Origin: Microbacterium hydrothermale | GTDB taxonomy: Bacteria > Actinomycetota > Actinomycetes > Actinomycetales > Microbacteriaceae | Direction of reading: 5' to 3' | Length of the DNA stretch: 64,000 nucleotides | Assembly: GCF_004854025.1 (NCBI RefSeq) | Contig: NZ_STGM01000010.1 | Coordinates: 33,300 to 97,299, forward strand | Shown here: one piece after another, positions 33,190 through 40,940 of the stretch | Position numbering within the stretch: position 1 is the first letter of the stretch | How the letters are laid out: each line of letters starts with the position of its first letter | Made by a program: the position numbers and the translations under genes | The notes under the pieces: generated by a model | Told to the model about the DNA's origin: nothing | The model's input: the letters and a program-made list of their open reading frames with translations, nothing else | Databases searched by the model: none

Positions 33190-33534
33190 ATGGCAACTAA
33201 GCACGTGACGCATCTCGTCGATGATCTGGACGGTTCTGTCCTTGAGGGAGGGGAGGGTAAGCAGGTCACCTTCTCCTTGGAGGGACGTTCATACGAGATC
33301 GATTTGTCCGCCGATAATGCGGACAAGTTGTATAAAGCGTTCGCTCCGTACATCGCCGCGGCCCGACCCGTCAGTTCGCTCGGTGCTGGACGCGCCCGGC
33401 GCAGCTCTCCCCGGAAGAGCAGCGTCGAGTTGGGCGCGGTCCGTGAGTGGGCTCGCGCAAATGGTCACACGGTCAGCGACCGGGGCCGTGTTCCTGGCAG
33501 CATCATTGACGCGTACGAGGCCACTAACAGCTAA
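33190..33534 (+). CDS. lsr2: Lsr2-family nucleoid protein / xenogeneic silencer
   Basis: A protein of 114 residues. The N-terminal dimerisation domain starts MATKHVTHLVDDLDGS and includes VTFSLEGRSYEIDLSADNADKLYKA. An Ala/Arg linker follows, and the C-terminal DNA-binding domain is VREWARANGHTVSDRGRVPGS with the AT-hook-like RGR. This matches Lsr2, which coats AT-rich foreign DNA. This copy lies next to conjugation genes, so it is probably the element's own silencer, a role known for plasmid-borne H-NS-like proteins. The ATG at 33190 was chosen from the conserved N-terminus. Confidence 0.93.
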   Translation: MATKHVTHLVDDLDGSVLEGGEGKQVTFSLEGRSYEIDLSADNADKLYKAFAPYIAAARPVSSLGAGRARRSSPRKSSVELGAVREWARANGHTVSDRGRVPGSIIDAYEATNS

Positions 33535-33620
33535 TCGACGCCACTCCCCCGCGTGCGACGACCTGTCCTCCCTCGTAGGGTGATGCGAAGTACCACTGGC
33601 ACTCGGTCGCCACGTTCGAG

Positions 33621-33920
33621 TTACTCGAGCAGTTGCGCGCGGAGCTGCGTGATGAGCGAGTCGATACGGTCGACATCTACCGAGTAACGGGGAGCGCGGC
33701 CGCGGCGTGCACCGATGGGTTGGTCGACATCGGTGCGAACGACGCCAATGTCCTCCAGGAGTCGCAGGTCTCGAGTGAGTGAACTCACTGCCGTCTTGGT
33801 CGCCTCACGAATGTCGCCGTAGTAACTGCCGGGGTGCTTCACGAGATAGTTGATGACGTTTCGGGGGCCTGTGCGGGCGAGCAGTGCGATCGCGTCGGCG
33901 GGAACGGTCGGTGCTGGCAC
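33621..33920 (-). CDS. Winged helix-turn-helix (ArsR-like) regulator
   Basis: A protein of 99 residues starting at GTG 33920, with AGGAG five bases upstream. The fold is a short winged helix: NVINYLVKHPGSYYGDIREA, recognition helix TKTAVSSLTRDLRLLEDIGVV and the wing GARRGRAPRYSVD. A C-terminal dimerisation helix follows. There are no metal-binding cysteines. It is convergent with Lsr2 and upstream of, but in the same direction as, the FHA block. It is a likely regulator of conjugation genes, with the palindromes at 37828-37871 being possible targets. Confidence 0.75.
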   Translation of the reverse strand: MPAPTVPADAIALLARTGPRNVINYLVKHPGSYYGDIREATKTAVSSLTRDLRLLEDIGVVRTDVDQPIGARRGRAPRYSVDVDRIDSLITQLRAQLLE

Positions 33921-34062
33921 TGGGGCTCCTGACTGTGGGTACGACGAAGCGATGGATGCTTATCGACGTGAAGCGGGGGTGCGCAGGTTCGACAACGCGG
34001 GATGCTGGTCCTCGTAGGGTACGCAAAGACCTGCGGCGGGTGTGAGAGAAACCCGCACCCGC

Positions 34063-34839
34063 TTACCGAGCCCGCGTTTCTCGAGGCGCCGGAATGGTCA
34101 CCGTGAATGAGCGATCGCCGATCTGAAGGCGCGTGCCGGTAACGGCCGTCCGTGCGTGTCCGGGGGTGAGGTCAATGGGGTCTTTTCCGGGTTCGGTGAC
34201 GGTGGTGCCGTTGGCAGAGGACTGGTCGGTGACCCAGAGTGTGCCGTCGTGGAACGACAGGATGCAGTGGGATTCTGACACTGAGCGAGCGGGGTCATCG
34301 ACCGTGACGGTGGCGTCGACGCCTTCGACGCCCTCGAGGGGCCGACGTCCGAGCAGGATGGTCCCGCGGATGATTTCGGTGGAGCCGTCGTCGAAGGTGA
34401 TCATGGCGCTGCGCACGCGCGAGCGACGTTCACCGCCGCTGGTGAGGTCGAAGTCGGGGTCGATCTGGGGCGTGGGCGCCGGCGCCGTATGGGCGGCGGG
34501 CTCAAGGATTACTGCAGGTGTCGCCGGGAGCTCGTCGACGGTTTCGCGGATCGGCTGCGCCGATCCCTCGTCCGCTGAGGGTTCGTTCACGGGGGCCAGT
34601 GCGCGGGCCCGTTCCCTGTCGGCGGTGACGGCGCCGTCTGGGTCGATGGTGAGCACGAAGGAGGTGCCCGTGTCGATCGCATGGGCGTACTGCCGCCTGC
34701 CGGTGGTGGCAGTGTATGCAACCAGCACCTCGACGGCTTGTGCTCGTGCGGCGTCAGAGTCCGCTGCGGTGATGGGCACGCTCTGGCCGGGGAGCGTGAC
34801 TACGCCCGTGCCGTCTGTGTCGATGCTGACGTTCATCAT
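34063..34839 (-). CDS. FHA-domain protein of the conjugation block
   Basis: A protein of 258 residues. The C-terminal FHA domain, a phosphothreonine reader, has GTILLGRRP, SVSESHCILSFHDG and TDQSSANGTTV with the usual Arg, Ser, His and Asn. The N-terminal 75 residues form a separate unit (DGTGVVTLPGQSVPI, then a helix with AARAQAVEVLVAYTATTG, then FVLTIDPDG). A similar unit starts the neighbouring beta-propeller protein. A Pro/Ala linker joins the two parts. The ATG overlaps the stop of the upstream gene (ATGA). It probably links phosphorylation to assembly of the transfer apparatus, but this is inferred. Confidence 0.82.
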   Translation of the reverse strand: MMNVSIDTDGTGVVTLPGQSVPITAADSDAARAQAVEVLVAYTATTGRRQYAHAIDTGTSFVLTIDPDGAVTADRERARALAPVNEPSADEGSAQPIRETVDELPATPAVILEPAAHTAPAPTPQIDPDFDLTSGGERRSRVRSAMITFDDGSTEIIRGTILLGRRPLEGVEGVDATVTVDDPARSVSESHCILSFHDGTLWVTDQSSANGTTVTEPGKDPIDLTPGHARTAVTGTRLQIGDRSFTVTIPAPRETRAR

Positions 34840-36290
34840 GGGGCATCTCCTTCGGTTGCGGTCGAGGCGTAGACCAGTGTCTCGTCGACCTTCTCGCTGA
34901 TGACGTAGACCGTCGTGGTGAGCGCTGCCAGCGGCGACTCCGATACTCCGGTGGTCAAAGTCGTGAACGGCTCCGAGCTCGGCGCGGTGGCGCTGGCGTC
35001 GACGAGGACGGCTTTGTTGCTCTCGGTGCCGTAGACGGTGGAGCCGGATGCGGCGACGGGTGTCATTCGACTCGGGAGTGCGACAGCACGCGGGGCGGCG
35101 CTGTAGTCGATGAACGCTTCGCCGAGGGTGAGCGTTTCGGCGTCGGCGGCGTGGATGGGGACGTCCTGGGCGGTGATCCGGGCGTTCATCGGTGCGGTGA
35201 GCGTGATCGTGTTGGAGGGGAGGTCAACCAGTGTCACGGTGAGAGTCGGCCGCTGAGACCAGACGACGATGAGGGTGTCGTCGTCGGCCGCGGAGATCAG
35301 TAACGGGGCTTCGTCGACGCCTTCGGGCCGGGGGAGGGGCTTTTTCACGGGTGCTTGATCGGCGGTGAGCGTCCACCACGACTCTTCGTTGGCCGCGATG
35401 ATGCCTTCGCGGCCCGACAGGATGGGGACCGCGGTGACGGGCACGTCCGTCAACGTGAGACCGTCGCTGGTGAACAGGCCCGCGGTCTGGTTAGGCAAGG
35501 TGATGAGCGGCTGTGAGCCGAGGTAGGTCACCTCTGCACTGCGGCCGACGTTGACTTCGACGGGAGCCACCGGGGACTGGTCCGTATCGAGTGGCCACAA
35601 GGTGAGTGAGGACTCGCCCGTGGCGAGGACCGGGCGTCCCTGCACTTCGGAGGCGTGTACGACGTCGTTGACGCGAGGTGCCTGGGCGCCGCGCCATGTG
35701 AGGGCGCCGGTCGCGGCGTCGACGATATTCAACTCGCCGCTGTCCGTGGTGATCAGCAGTCGCTGGTCGTCGATGAGCCGTGGTTCGCTGCGTGGGGCGA
35801 TCGAAAGCGACCACGATGCTTGTTCGGAGAACCCGGGCGGGACCAGGACGGGGATGTTCGCCCCGGCACCCGGGGGGCCGGGGTCAGCTGTGGCCACGGG
35901 GGCCGGCGCCGGCTGCAGCACGACGGCGAGAGTCGCGACGGTTCCGCCGACGACGATCACCACGGCAAGTCCCAGCGCGAGCAGGAGCGGCAGGCGCGAG
36001 CGCTTCTGCTCTGTCTCGGGCGCCGGCATGGCGAGCTCGTGAGCGGCGCCGTCTGCGGTGACAACCATCCGGTGCTCGGTGTCGTCGACGACGGCACGCA
36101 CTCGCACCGCGTTCAGGCCGAGTTGGGCCGCCTGCTGGGCCGCGGCGGCGACTCCCGCCTCGGTAGGGGTGGAGCCTTCGGGTACGTCGACCGGCAGGCC
36201 GTTGAGGGTGACCAGCTGCTCACCTTCCATCGCGAGGGTGAGAACCGGGAATGCCGGGACGGTCGTCGGGTCGAATTCTTCGTCGCTCAT
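34836..36290 (-). CDS. Membrane-anchored beta-propeller (PQQ-like) protein
   Basis: A protein of 484 residues. The N-terminal cytoplasmic unit (residues 12-85) resembles that of the FHA protein. A membrane helix follows at about 101-125 (PLLLALGLAVVIVVGGTVAT), then an extracytoplasmic domain of repeated strands such as LLITTDSGELNIVDAATGAL and PVLATGESSLTLWPLDT. These suggest a PQQ/WD-like propeller. No enzyme motif is seen. ATG 36290 lies in the stop of the peptidase gene. In conjugative elements such proteins are thought to be surface or scaffold parts; here the role is unknown. Confidence 0.75.
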   Translation of the reverse strand: MSDEEFDPTTVPAFPVLTLAMEGEQLVTLNGLPVDVPEGSTPTEAGVAAAAQQAAQLGLNAVRVRAVVDDTEHRMVVTADGAAHELAMPAPETEQKRSRLPLLLALGLAVVIVVGGTVATLAVVLQPAPAPVATADPGPPGAGANIPVLVPPGFSEQASWSLSIAPRSEPRLIDDQRLLITTDSGELNIVDAATGALTWRGAQAPRVNDVVHASEVQGRPVLATGESSLTLWPLDTDQSPVAPVEVNVGRSAEVTYLGSQPLITLPNQTAGLFTSDGLTLTDVPVTAVPILSGREGIIAANEESWWTLTADQAPVKKPLPRPEGVDEAPLLISAADDDTLIVVWSQRPTLTVTLVDLPSNTITLTAPMNARITAQDVPIHAADAETLTLGEAFIDYSAAPRAVALPSRMTPVAASGSTVYGTESNKAVLVDASATAPSSEPFTTLTTGVSESPLAALTTTVYVISEKVDETLVYASTATEGDAP

Positions 36291-37306
36291 GCTGCTACTC
36301 CCCAGAATTCCCAGTGCCATGATTCGGTTGGACCGCGCCCCCCGGGTCGCGCCCAGTCGGGGTTACGCCACCCGAAACGGGGGGCGTTCTGGTCCATCCA
36401 CGCGTACTCGAGGCTGTAGAAGCTGAAGATGCCGACGTCGACAGCGAGTGCCCACCCGTGGTTGGACTGTCCGGGTGTGGCGGCATCGCTGCCGTAGATT
36501 TCCTTGGCTCTGACCTGCTCGTCGTAGTCGCGGTACCCGTCGTTGACGATGAGGTTCTGACCGAACTGAGCGCGGTAGGCGTTGTTTAGTGCGACGAGAG
36601 CTTGAGCGGCGTCGGCGCGAAGAACGTACTCGGGTTTCCACGGGATCGGCGAGAGAGTGTCCTCGGAAATTCGGCCGTTTTCGTATCCGCCCCACGGGCC
36701 GGGTTCGTTGATCCCGCCGGGGATGATGCCGTCAGGGACGGTACATTCCTGGATCTCCCCGGGGTCCACGCCGGACAGGCCCGCGACCACCTCTGCGGCG
36801 GGCTGGACGAAACGTTCGTAGTGGTACGGGTCAGCGTTGACCTGCACTCGATGGGCCGCGATTGAGGGCGGCAGGTTCTCCCAGCCCTGGATTTGCTGGA
36901 GGGCTTTGAAGAAGTTGGTGGCCGAGATGAACGGGTCCATCCGGTCCTCGTAGGACCCCCAGCGGCCGTTGTCGCGCTGCTGGAAAAGGCCGCGAGAATC
37001 GGGGCCTACGGCGTCGCCCTGATCGAGCACACGGAGCGAGGACTCCCCCATGGCCGTCATCACGCCGATGGTCTGCCCGCGCGCGTCCAGACCGAGGGCG
37101 GCGCCCGCGGCCATGATCTGTGCAGCGTTCTGCAGCTGCTCGCCGCTGTAGCCGGCGATGCCTCCGGGCGGCAGCTGGCTGACGTTGACGTTGGCAGGGG
37201 TGGGCTTGCACACGGCTGCGGCGCCGTTGTCTCCGAAGAACAGCACGACGAGAAGCGTCGGCAGGAGAATGACGCCGGCAATAACGCCGGGGATGACCTT
37301 TCTCAC
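36287..37306 (-). CDS. Secreted two-domain cell-wall hydrolase: lytic transglycosylase plus M15 peptidase
   Basis: A protein of about 339 residues, best start GTG 37306. An N-terminal hydrophobic helix (VIPGVIAGVILLPTLLVVLF) anchors or exports it. Domain 1 is SLT/VirB1-like: QTIGVMTAMGESSLRVLDQG with the catalytic Glu, SRGLFQQRDNGRWG, and FFKALQQIQGWENL. Domain 2 is a D-Ala-D-Ala carboxypeptidase/M15 (VanY) domain: GYRDYDEQV, QSNHGWALAVDVG and SWHWEFWG, giving the zinc His, Asp, His set. Such enzymes open peptidoglycan for the conjugation channel. It lies in the block divergent from the type IV secretion genes. Confidence 0.9.
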   Translation of the reverse strand: MRKVIPGVIAGVILLPTLLVVLFFGDNGAAAVCKPTPANVNVSQLPPGGIAGYSGEQLQNAAQIMAAGAALGLDARGQTIGVMTAMGESSLRVLDQGDAVGPDSRGLFQQRDNGRWGSYEDRMDPFISATNFFKALQQIQGWENLPPSIAAHRVQVNADPYHYERFVQPAAEVVAGLSGVDPGEIQECTVPDGIIPGGINEPGPWGGYENGRISEDTLSPIPWKPEYVLRADAAQALVALNNAYRAQFGQNLIVNDGYRDYDEQVRAKEIYGSDAATPGQSNHGWALAVDVGIFSFYSLEYAWMDQNAPRFGWRNPDWARPGGRGPTESWHWEFWGVAA

Positions 37307-37308
37307 CG

Positions 37309-37803
37309 TCAGGGGCCCGCCTGTTCGGGGGGCGTGAGCCGGTCGACGGCCCATCCCGCCCGAGCATTCTCGCGGTACAGGACGATCAAGTATTGCCCGA
37401 TTCCCGTGGGGATCAACACGTTCAGCTGGGTGGCACTGGGCGCCGCTGACACAAGCGGTTCTCCCGTGATGGTCGTGCCGGGCACGCTCTGCGGGTCCGT
37501 GTACTCGTATGCGAAGACCGCTTCTGGGGTAAGCATCGGCTTCAGCTGAGCCCACCAACTGTCGTAGGGCAGGTCGCGCTGCAGGAACGCCTTCAGTGCA
37601 GCCTGTGCCGTGTCGGTCCCCGCATTGTGTTCTTCGTCGTCGAGGGTGTCGGCGGATGCCGCTGAAGCGGTCGGCGCATTTGACAGAGCCGGGCTGGCAG
37701 CAGGTAACGTGCCAGGTTCTGCCTCTCCCCCGGAGCAACCCACCGTCATCGCGACGAAGATCACCGCGGCCACCACGGCCGACGTTTTGCGTGCTCTCAC
37801 CAT
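37309..37803 (-). CDS. Small lipoprotein of the conjugation block
   Basis: A protein of 164 residues with a lipoprotein signal (VAMTVGCSGG, Cys23), then an Ala/Ser/Thr-rich linker and a compact domain. That domain has ALKAFLQRDLPYDSWWAQLKPML, TPEAVFAYEYTDP and LIPTGIGQYLIVLYREN. The fold may be NTF2/VirB8-like, as in the TcpC-type proteins of Gram-positive conjugation systems, but there is no sure match. ATG 37803 has GGGAGG upstream. It is the first gene of the leftward block, starting beside the palindromic divergent promoter. Confidence 0.72.
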   Translation of the reverse strand: MVRARKTSAVVAAVIFVAMTVGCSGGEAEPGTLPAASPALSNAPTASAASADTLDDEEHNAGTDTAQAALKAFLQRDLPYDSWWAQLKPMLTPEAVFAYEYTDPQSVPGTTITGEPLVSAAPSATQLNVLIPTGIGQYLIVLYRENARAGWAVDRLTPPEQAGP

Positions 37804-37827
37804 GACGCCCTCCCCCATTTGTGCTTC

Positions 37828-37871
37828 TATAGACACTACGAGATGTTGTCTATAACCAAGAATTAATTCTT
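37828..37871. promoter_or_regulatory. Divergent promoter with two palindromes between conjugation operons
   Basis: Two symmetric sites are visible. The first has arms TATAGACA (37828-37835) and TGTCTATA (37847-37854) around 11 bases. The second is the perfect 14-base palindrome AAGAATTAATTCTT (37858-37871). They occupy the 91-base region between the lipoprotein start and the P-loop protein start, so one regulator could control both transfer operons. The AT-rich make-up also suits Lsr2. Confidence 0.7.
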
Positions 37872-37894
37872 ATGCATGAACTCGGGGGCACGGA

Positions 37895-38554
37895 TTGGCA
37901 GAAGCACGCAGCGTTGAGCTCCGTCCGCGGAACCCCTTCCTCCCCCCGGCCGTACCGACGGCCGACCCGGAGGAACGCGACGAACCAGACCGGGTGTGGA
38001 ACAACGCCGTGGCTTTGCGCGGCCCGTCGACGCCCGCAGCCGTCCCGAACAGCAATATCGACGGTCTCGCACCCTGGCCCACGCAAAACACCACCAACCG
38101 GCCGCTGCTGACCGTTGTCGGCCTGCACGGCGGGGCGGGAGCGACCACGCTCTGCTCGCTCCTCGGCACGGACGTTGTAGACGGCCACGGCGCCTGGCCG
38201 GTCTTCACCGGCTGGGACCGCCCACTCCCCGATATGCCGGTCCTCGCCGTGGCGCGCACCCATCACGCGGGCGTCGCGGCGGCCAGCCGCTTCGCACGGC
38301 TGTGGGGGGCAGATCAGCTTCCGGCATCCCGGCTGCTGGGCGTCGTCATGGTGGACGACGGCCCAAAGCTCACCTCACAACAGCGCCTCGTCGCTCGCCG
38401 CCTCGGACAGATGACACCGCGCGGGTGGCACATCCCCTGGCAGGAGAACTGGCGCCACGAAGCCCCCACGCCCCTCACCATCGGCGGCCGTCTCAGACGG
38501 GTTCTCGCCAACATTCGCTCTCTCGCCACACCTACAGGAGTAAACCCAGCATGA
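37895..38554 (+). CDS. P-loop-like protein at the head of the transfer operon
   Basis: A protein of 219 residues, probable TTG start at 37895. After a 65-residue polar N-terminus comes LLTVVGLHGGAGATTLCSLLG, a deviant Walker A of the MinD/ParA kind (GGxGxTT). It is followed by LGVVMVDDGPKLTSQQRLVARRL. The rest is shorter than in true ParA proteins. Related unnamed proteins are found at the start of actinobacterial SCO6880/VirB4 operons. It could position or assemble the secretion complex at the membrane. The stop overlaps the next ATG. Confidence 0.72.
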   Translation: MAEARSVELRPRNPFLPPAVPTADPEERDEPDRVWNNAVALRGPSTPAAVPNSNIDGLAPWPTQNTTNRPLLTVVGLHGGAGATTLCSLLGTDVVDGHGAWPVFTGWDRPLPDMPVLAVARTHHAGVAAASRFARLWGADQLPASRLLGVVMVDDGPKLTSQQRLVARRLGQMTPRGWHIPWQENWRHEAPTPLTIGGRLRRVLANIRSLATPTGVNPA

Positions 38555-38832
38555 TCAGCAACGCACTCACCGCCCTCTCTCACGCGGTCGTGGCACTGCC
38601 CAACCCCACCCCCGAGCAGCCGCCCGGCACAGACGGCATCCTCACCGTCCTGAACTGGATCAGCTGGATCGTCATCGTCGCGGGCATGGCCGGCTTCCTC
38701 ATCTCGGCGGGAACGCTCGCATTCGCAGCGTTCACCGGTCGCGAAGTGAACAGTTTCAAGGGCATCGTTCTCGCGATCATCGTGTGCGTCCTGGCCTCAG
38801 CCGCGGGCGTCATCATCCAGGTCTTCATCTAA
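38551..38832 (+). CDS. Small two-helix membrane protein, pilin-like (VirB2/TrbC position)
   Basis: A protein of 93 residues with AGGAG ten bases before ATG 38551. An N-terminal region of weak hydrophobicity is followed by two strong membrane helices: VLNWISWIVIVAGMAGFLIS and GIVLAIIVCVLASAAGVIIQ. They are joined by a short polar loop (TGREVNSFK). Size and layout, and its place ahead of VirB6/VirB4 genes, suit a VirB2/TrbC-type subunit or a TcpE-like component. Sequence identity with a known pilin cannot be claimed. Confidence 0.7.
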   Translation: MISNALTALSHAVVALPNPTPEQPPGTDGILTVLNWISWIVIVAGMAGFLISAGTLAFAAFTGREVNSFKGIVLAIIVCVLASAAGVIIQVFI

Positions 38833-38851
38833 CGATTGGACGGGACTTGCC

Positions 38852-39583
38852 ATGAGCAACGACGGCACCGCCACCAACACCCCCTTCAACCGATGGTGGA
38901 TCGTCTCGACCCTGTTCGTCGTCGCGGTCGCGGTGGCGATCGTTCTCGTCCTCGCCCTGGGACGTGGGGGGCAGAACGACGCCGCGCAGCCCGGCGCCGA
39001 GCCGTCTGACACATCAGGCGCCTCTCAGCCGAGCACGACGAGCGCGCCCCCCACCAGCGGCGGCGCGTGCGACGTGAACACCGCCAACCAGGACATTCCC
39101 ACCGCCGGCCCCCCGGCCGAATGGGTACCGGAGCGGTACTTCTTCTATCCCACAAGCACCGAGTACGGGCCCGTCGACTCAGACGGGCCCTGGGGCTGCT
39201 TCGCGCACTCCCCCACCGGCGCCCTCTTCGCCGCAGCCAACGCAGTGACATGGGCCGCAAGCGAGGACTTCGCAGCAGTCGTGAAGGCGAACGCTGTCGA
39301 CAATGGCGGCGGCGAGCAGTTCATCGCTCGCACGCAAAACGCCAACCGCGACCAGCCCGCGGGCCGCGTGGCTCAGATTGCCGGCTTCACGTTCAAGGCG
39401 GTCGAGCCTCAAGCCGTCTCCGTGCAGATGATCTTCGTGCAGGGTGACGTCGAAGCCTCGTCGACAGTGAATCTTGTCTGGGAGCAGACGAGGTCAACCT
39501 GGCTCGTCGACTATGCGACATCGACTGTGCTTCCACAGCAGTACAGCGGCGCCCGATACACCCCGTGGTCTGCCGGTGAATGA
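38852..39583 (+). CDS. Single-pass membrane protein with VirB8/TcpC-like outer domain
   Basis: A protein of 243 residues: a short cytoplasmic tail, one helix (WWIVSTLFVVAVAVAIVLVL), a Ser/Thr/Pro linker and an extracytoplasmic domain. That domain contains GCFAHSPTGALFAAANAVTW, IAGFTFKAVEPQAVSVQMIF and STVNLVWEQTRSTWLVDYAT. The strand pattern ending in a W..DY turn suggests an NTF2-like fold, as in VirB8/TcpC conjugation proteins. It is co-transcribed with the pilin-like and VirB6-like genes. The assignment as the VirB8 counterpart is inferred. Confidence 0.7.
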   Translation: MSNDGTATNTPFNRWWIVSTLFVVAVAVAIVLVLALGRGGQNDAAQPGAEPSDTSGASQPSTTSAPPTSGGACDVNTANQDIPTAGPPAEWVPERYFFYPTSTEYGPVDSDGPWGCFAHSPTGALFAAANAVTWAASEDFAAVVKANAVDNGGGEQFIARTQNANRDQPAGRVAQIAGFTFKAVEPQAVSVQMIFVQGDVEASSTVNLVWEQTRSTWLVDYATSTVLPQQYSGARYTPWSAGE

Positions 39584-40940
39584 TGGAGGCCTAAGCGACT
39601 GCCCAGTCTGGGATGTCGGGTGTGGGATCGGCAATGTCGTCAAGGGCGGTATTCAGGAGTTCGTCCGCTCTCTCGCGGACGGCGCGGTGCAGTTCCTGGG
39701 GTGGCTGACCAGCTTCTGGATCAACATCCCCTCCCCGGATGTGCAGTCCGACGCGATCCAACAGATCACCAGCGGTCTGCACTTCTACACGATCGTCCTT
39801 GCGATCGTTGGGCTGTTCGTGACCCTAATCCGCATGATCTTCTCGAACTCGTTCCGAGATGGCATTCCTGCGATGAAGATGATCGTGAACCTCATCGTGG
39901 TGACCGGTGTGTACGCCGCTGCCACCACGGCACTGATCCTCGCCGGGGACTCTTTCGCCCCCTGGATCATCGCCCGGGCCACCGGCACCCAGGATCTCGA
40001 CCTCACGCAGCTGCTCACGACACAGGCGATCATGACGGCCGGCGTCGGCCCCGGTGTCCTTTTGGGCATCGTGGCTCTGCTCGGCAGTCTGATGAACGTC
40101 ATCCTCATGATCCTGCGTGGCGTGCTCGTCACGTTGGTGTTCGCGTTCCTGCCTGCTCTGGCTGCGGCATCCGCCACGGAGGCGGGGAACCAGGCTTTCA
40201 AGAAGGCTCAGGGGTATCTTCTGGCACTGATCTTGTTCAAGCCGGTCGCAGCTGTGATCTACGCTCTCGGGCTGCTCCTGATCCGCACGCCGCCGTCGTT
40301 CACGACGACGGATGAATTGGGCGCTTCGCTGTACCACGTGTCGGTGGGCGTGATGACGCTGCTGATCGCAGGGCTGGCGCTGCCAGCCATCATCAAGTTC
40401 ATCGCCCCGGTGGCCGCTGGCGGTGTCTCGTCGGCGTTCTCGGGTGCCGGACTCGCCGCGGGCGGTGTGGCCGCGGGCGCCGCGGTCGTCTCTCTGGGCG
40501 CCGGCGCCGCCGCGGGCGGCGCTCTTGCGGCGAAGGGTGCCGCAACGACGGCATCGACCGCGGGTAACGCCGCGGCCGCCACCGGGCAGGGAGCGAGAGC
40601 CGTCGCCAGCACCGCCGCCAACAACAGCGGTGGGGGTGGGGGCGGCGCAGCTGTCGCCACGGCACCCCGCACGGGCGGCGGCGACAGCGCTGCACCCTCG
40701 AGCAGCTCTCCGAGCACGCAGAACGGCCGCGGCGCCTCTGCTGCACCTTCGAGCTCAGGGGGCGCGGGCGGTGGTGCGCAAACTTCTGCCGCGCCGACGC
40801 GCGGCGCCGCGGCGGGCGGCGCACAGTCCGTCGCACCCACCACGCGCCGCCGAGACAACACGGGACGTGTTGCCGATCTGACCGCGGGCGGGGCCCGCAC
40901 CATCAACCGCAACGTTGACGACGCCGCGGAGGAGCAGTGA
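39576..40940 (+). CDS. VirB6/TrbL-like polytopic membrane protein
   Basis: A protein of 454 residues starting at GTG 39576, overlapping the previous stop by 8 bases. The first third has GAVQFLGWLTSFWINIP and then six or more membrane helices, including FYTIVLAIVGLFVTLIRMIF, MIVNLIVVTGVYAAATTALI and VLVTLVFAFLPALAAASATE. The last 130 residues are a Gly/Ala/Ser-rich tail, as in many TrbL/VirB6 proteins of actinobacteria. It would form part of the inner-membrane pore of the type IV secretion system. The following gene starts at its stop (TGATG). Confidence 0.85.
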   Translation: MNDGGLSDCPVWDVGCGIGNVVKGGIQEFVRSLADGAVQFLGWLTSFWINIPSPDVQSDAIQQITSGLHFYTIVLAIVGLFVTLIRMIFSNSFRDGIPAMKMIVNLIVVTGVYAAATTALILAGDSFAPWIIARATGTQDLDLTQLLTTQAIMTAGVGPGVLLGIVALLGSLMNVILMILRGVLVTLVFAFLPALAAASATEAGNQAFKKAQGYLLALILFKPVAAVIYALGLLLIRTPPSFTTTDELGASLYHVSVGVMTLLIAGLALPAIIKFIAPVAAGGVSSAFSGAGLAAGGVAAGAAVVSLGAGAAAGGALAAKGAATTASTAGNAAAATGQGARAVASTAANNSGGGGGGAAVATAPRTGGGDSAAPSSSSPSTQNGRGASAAPSSSGGAGGGAQTSAAPTRGAAAGGAQSVAPTTRRRDNTGRVADLTAGGARTINRNVDDAAEEQ

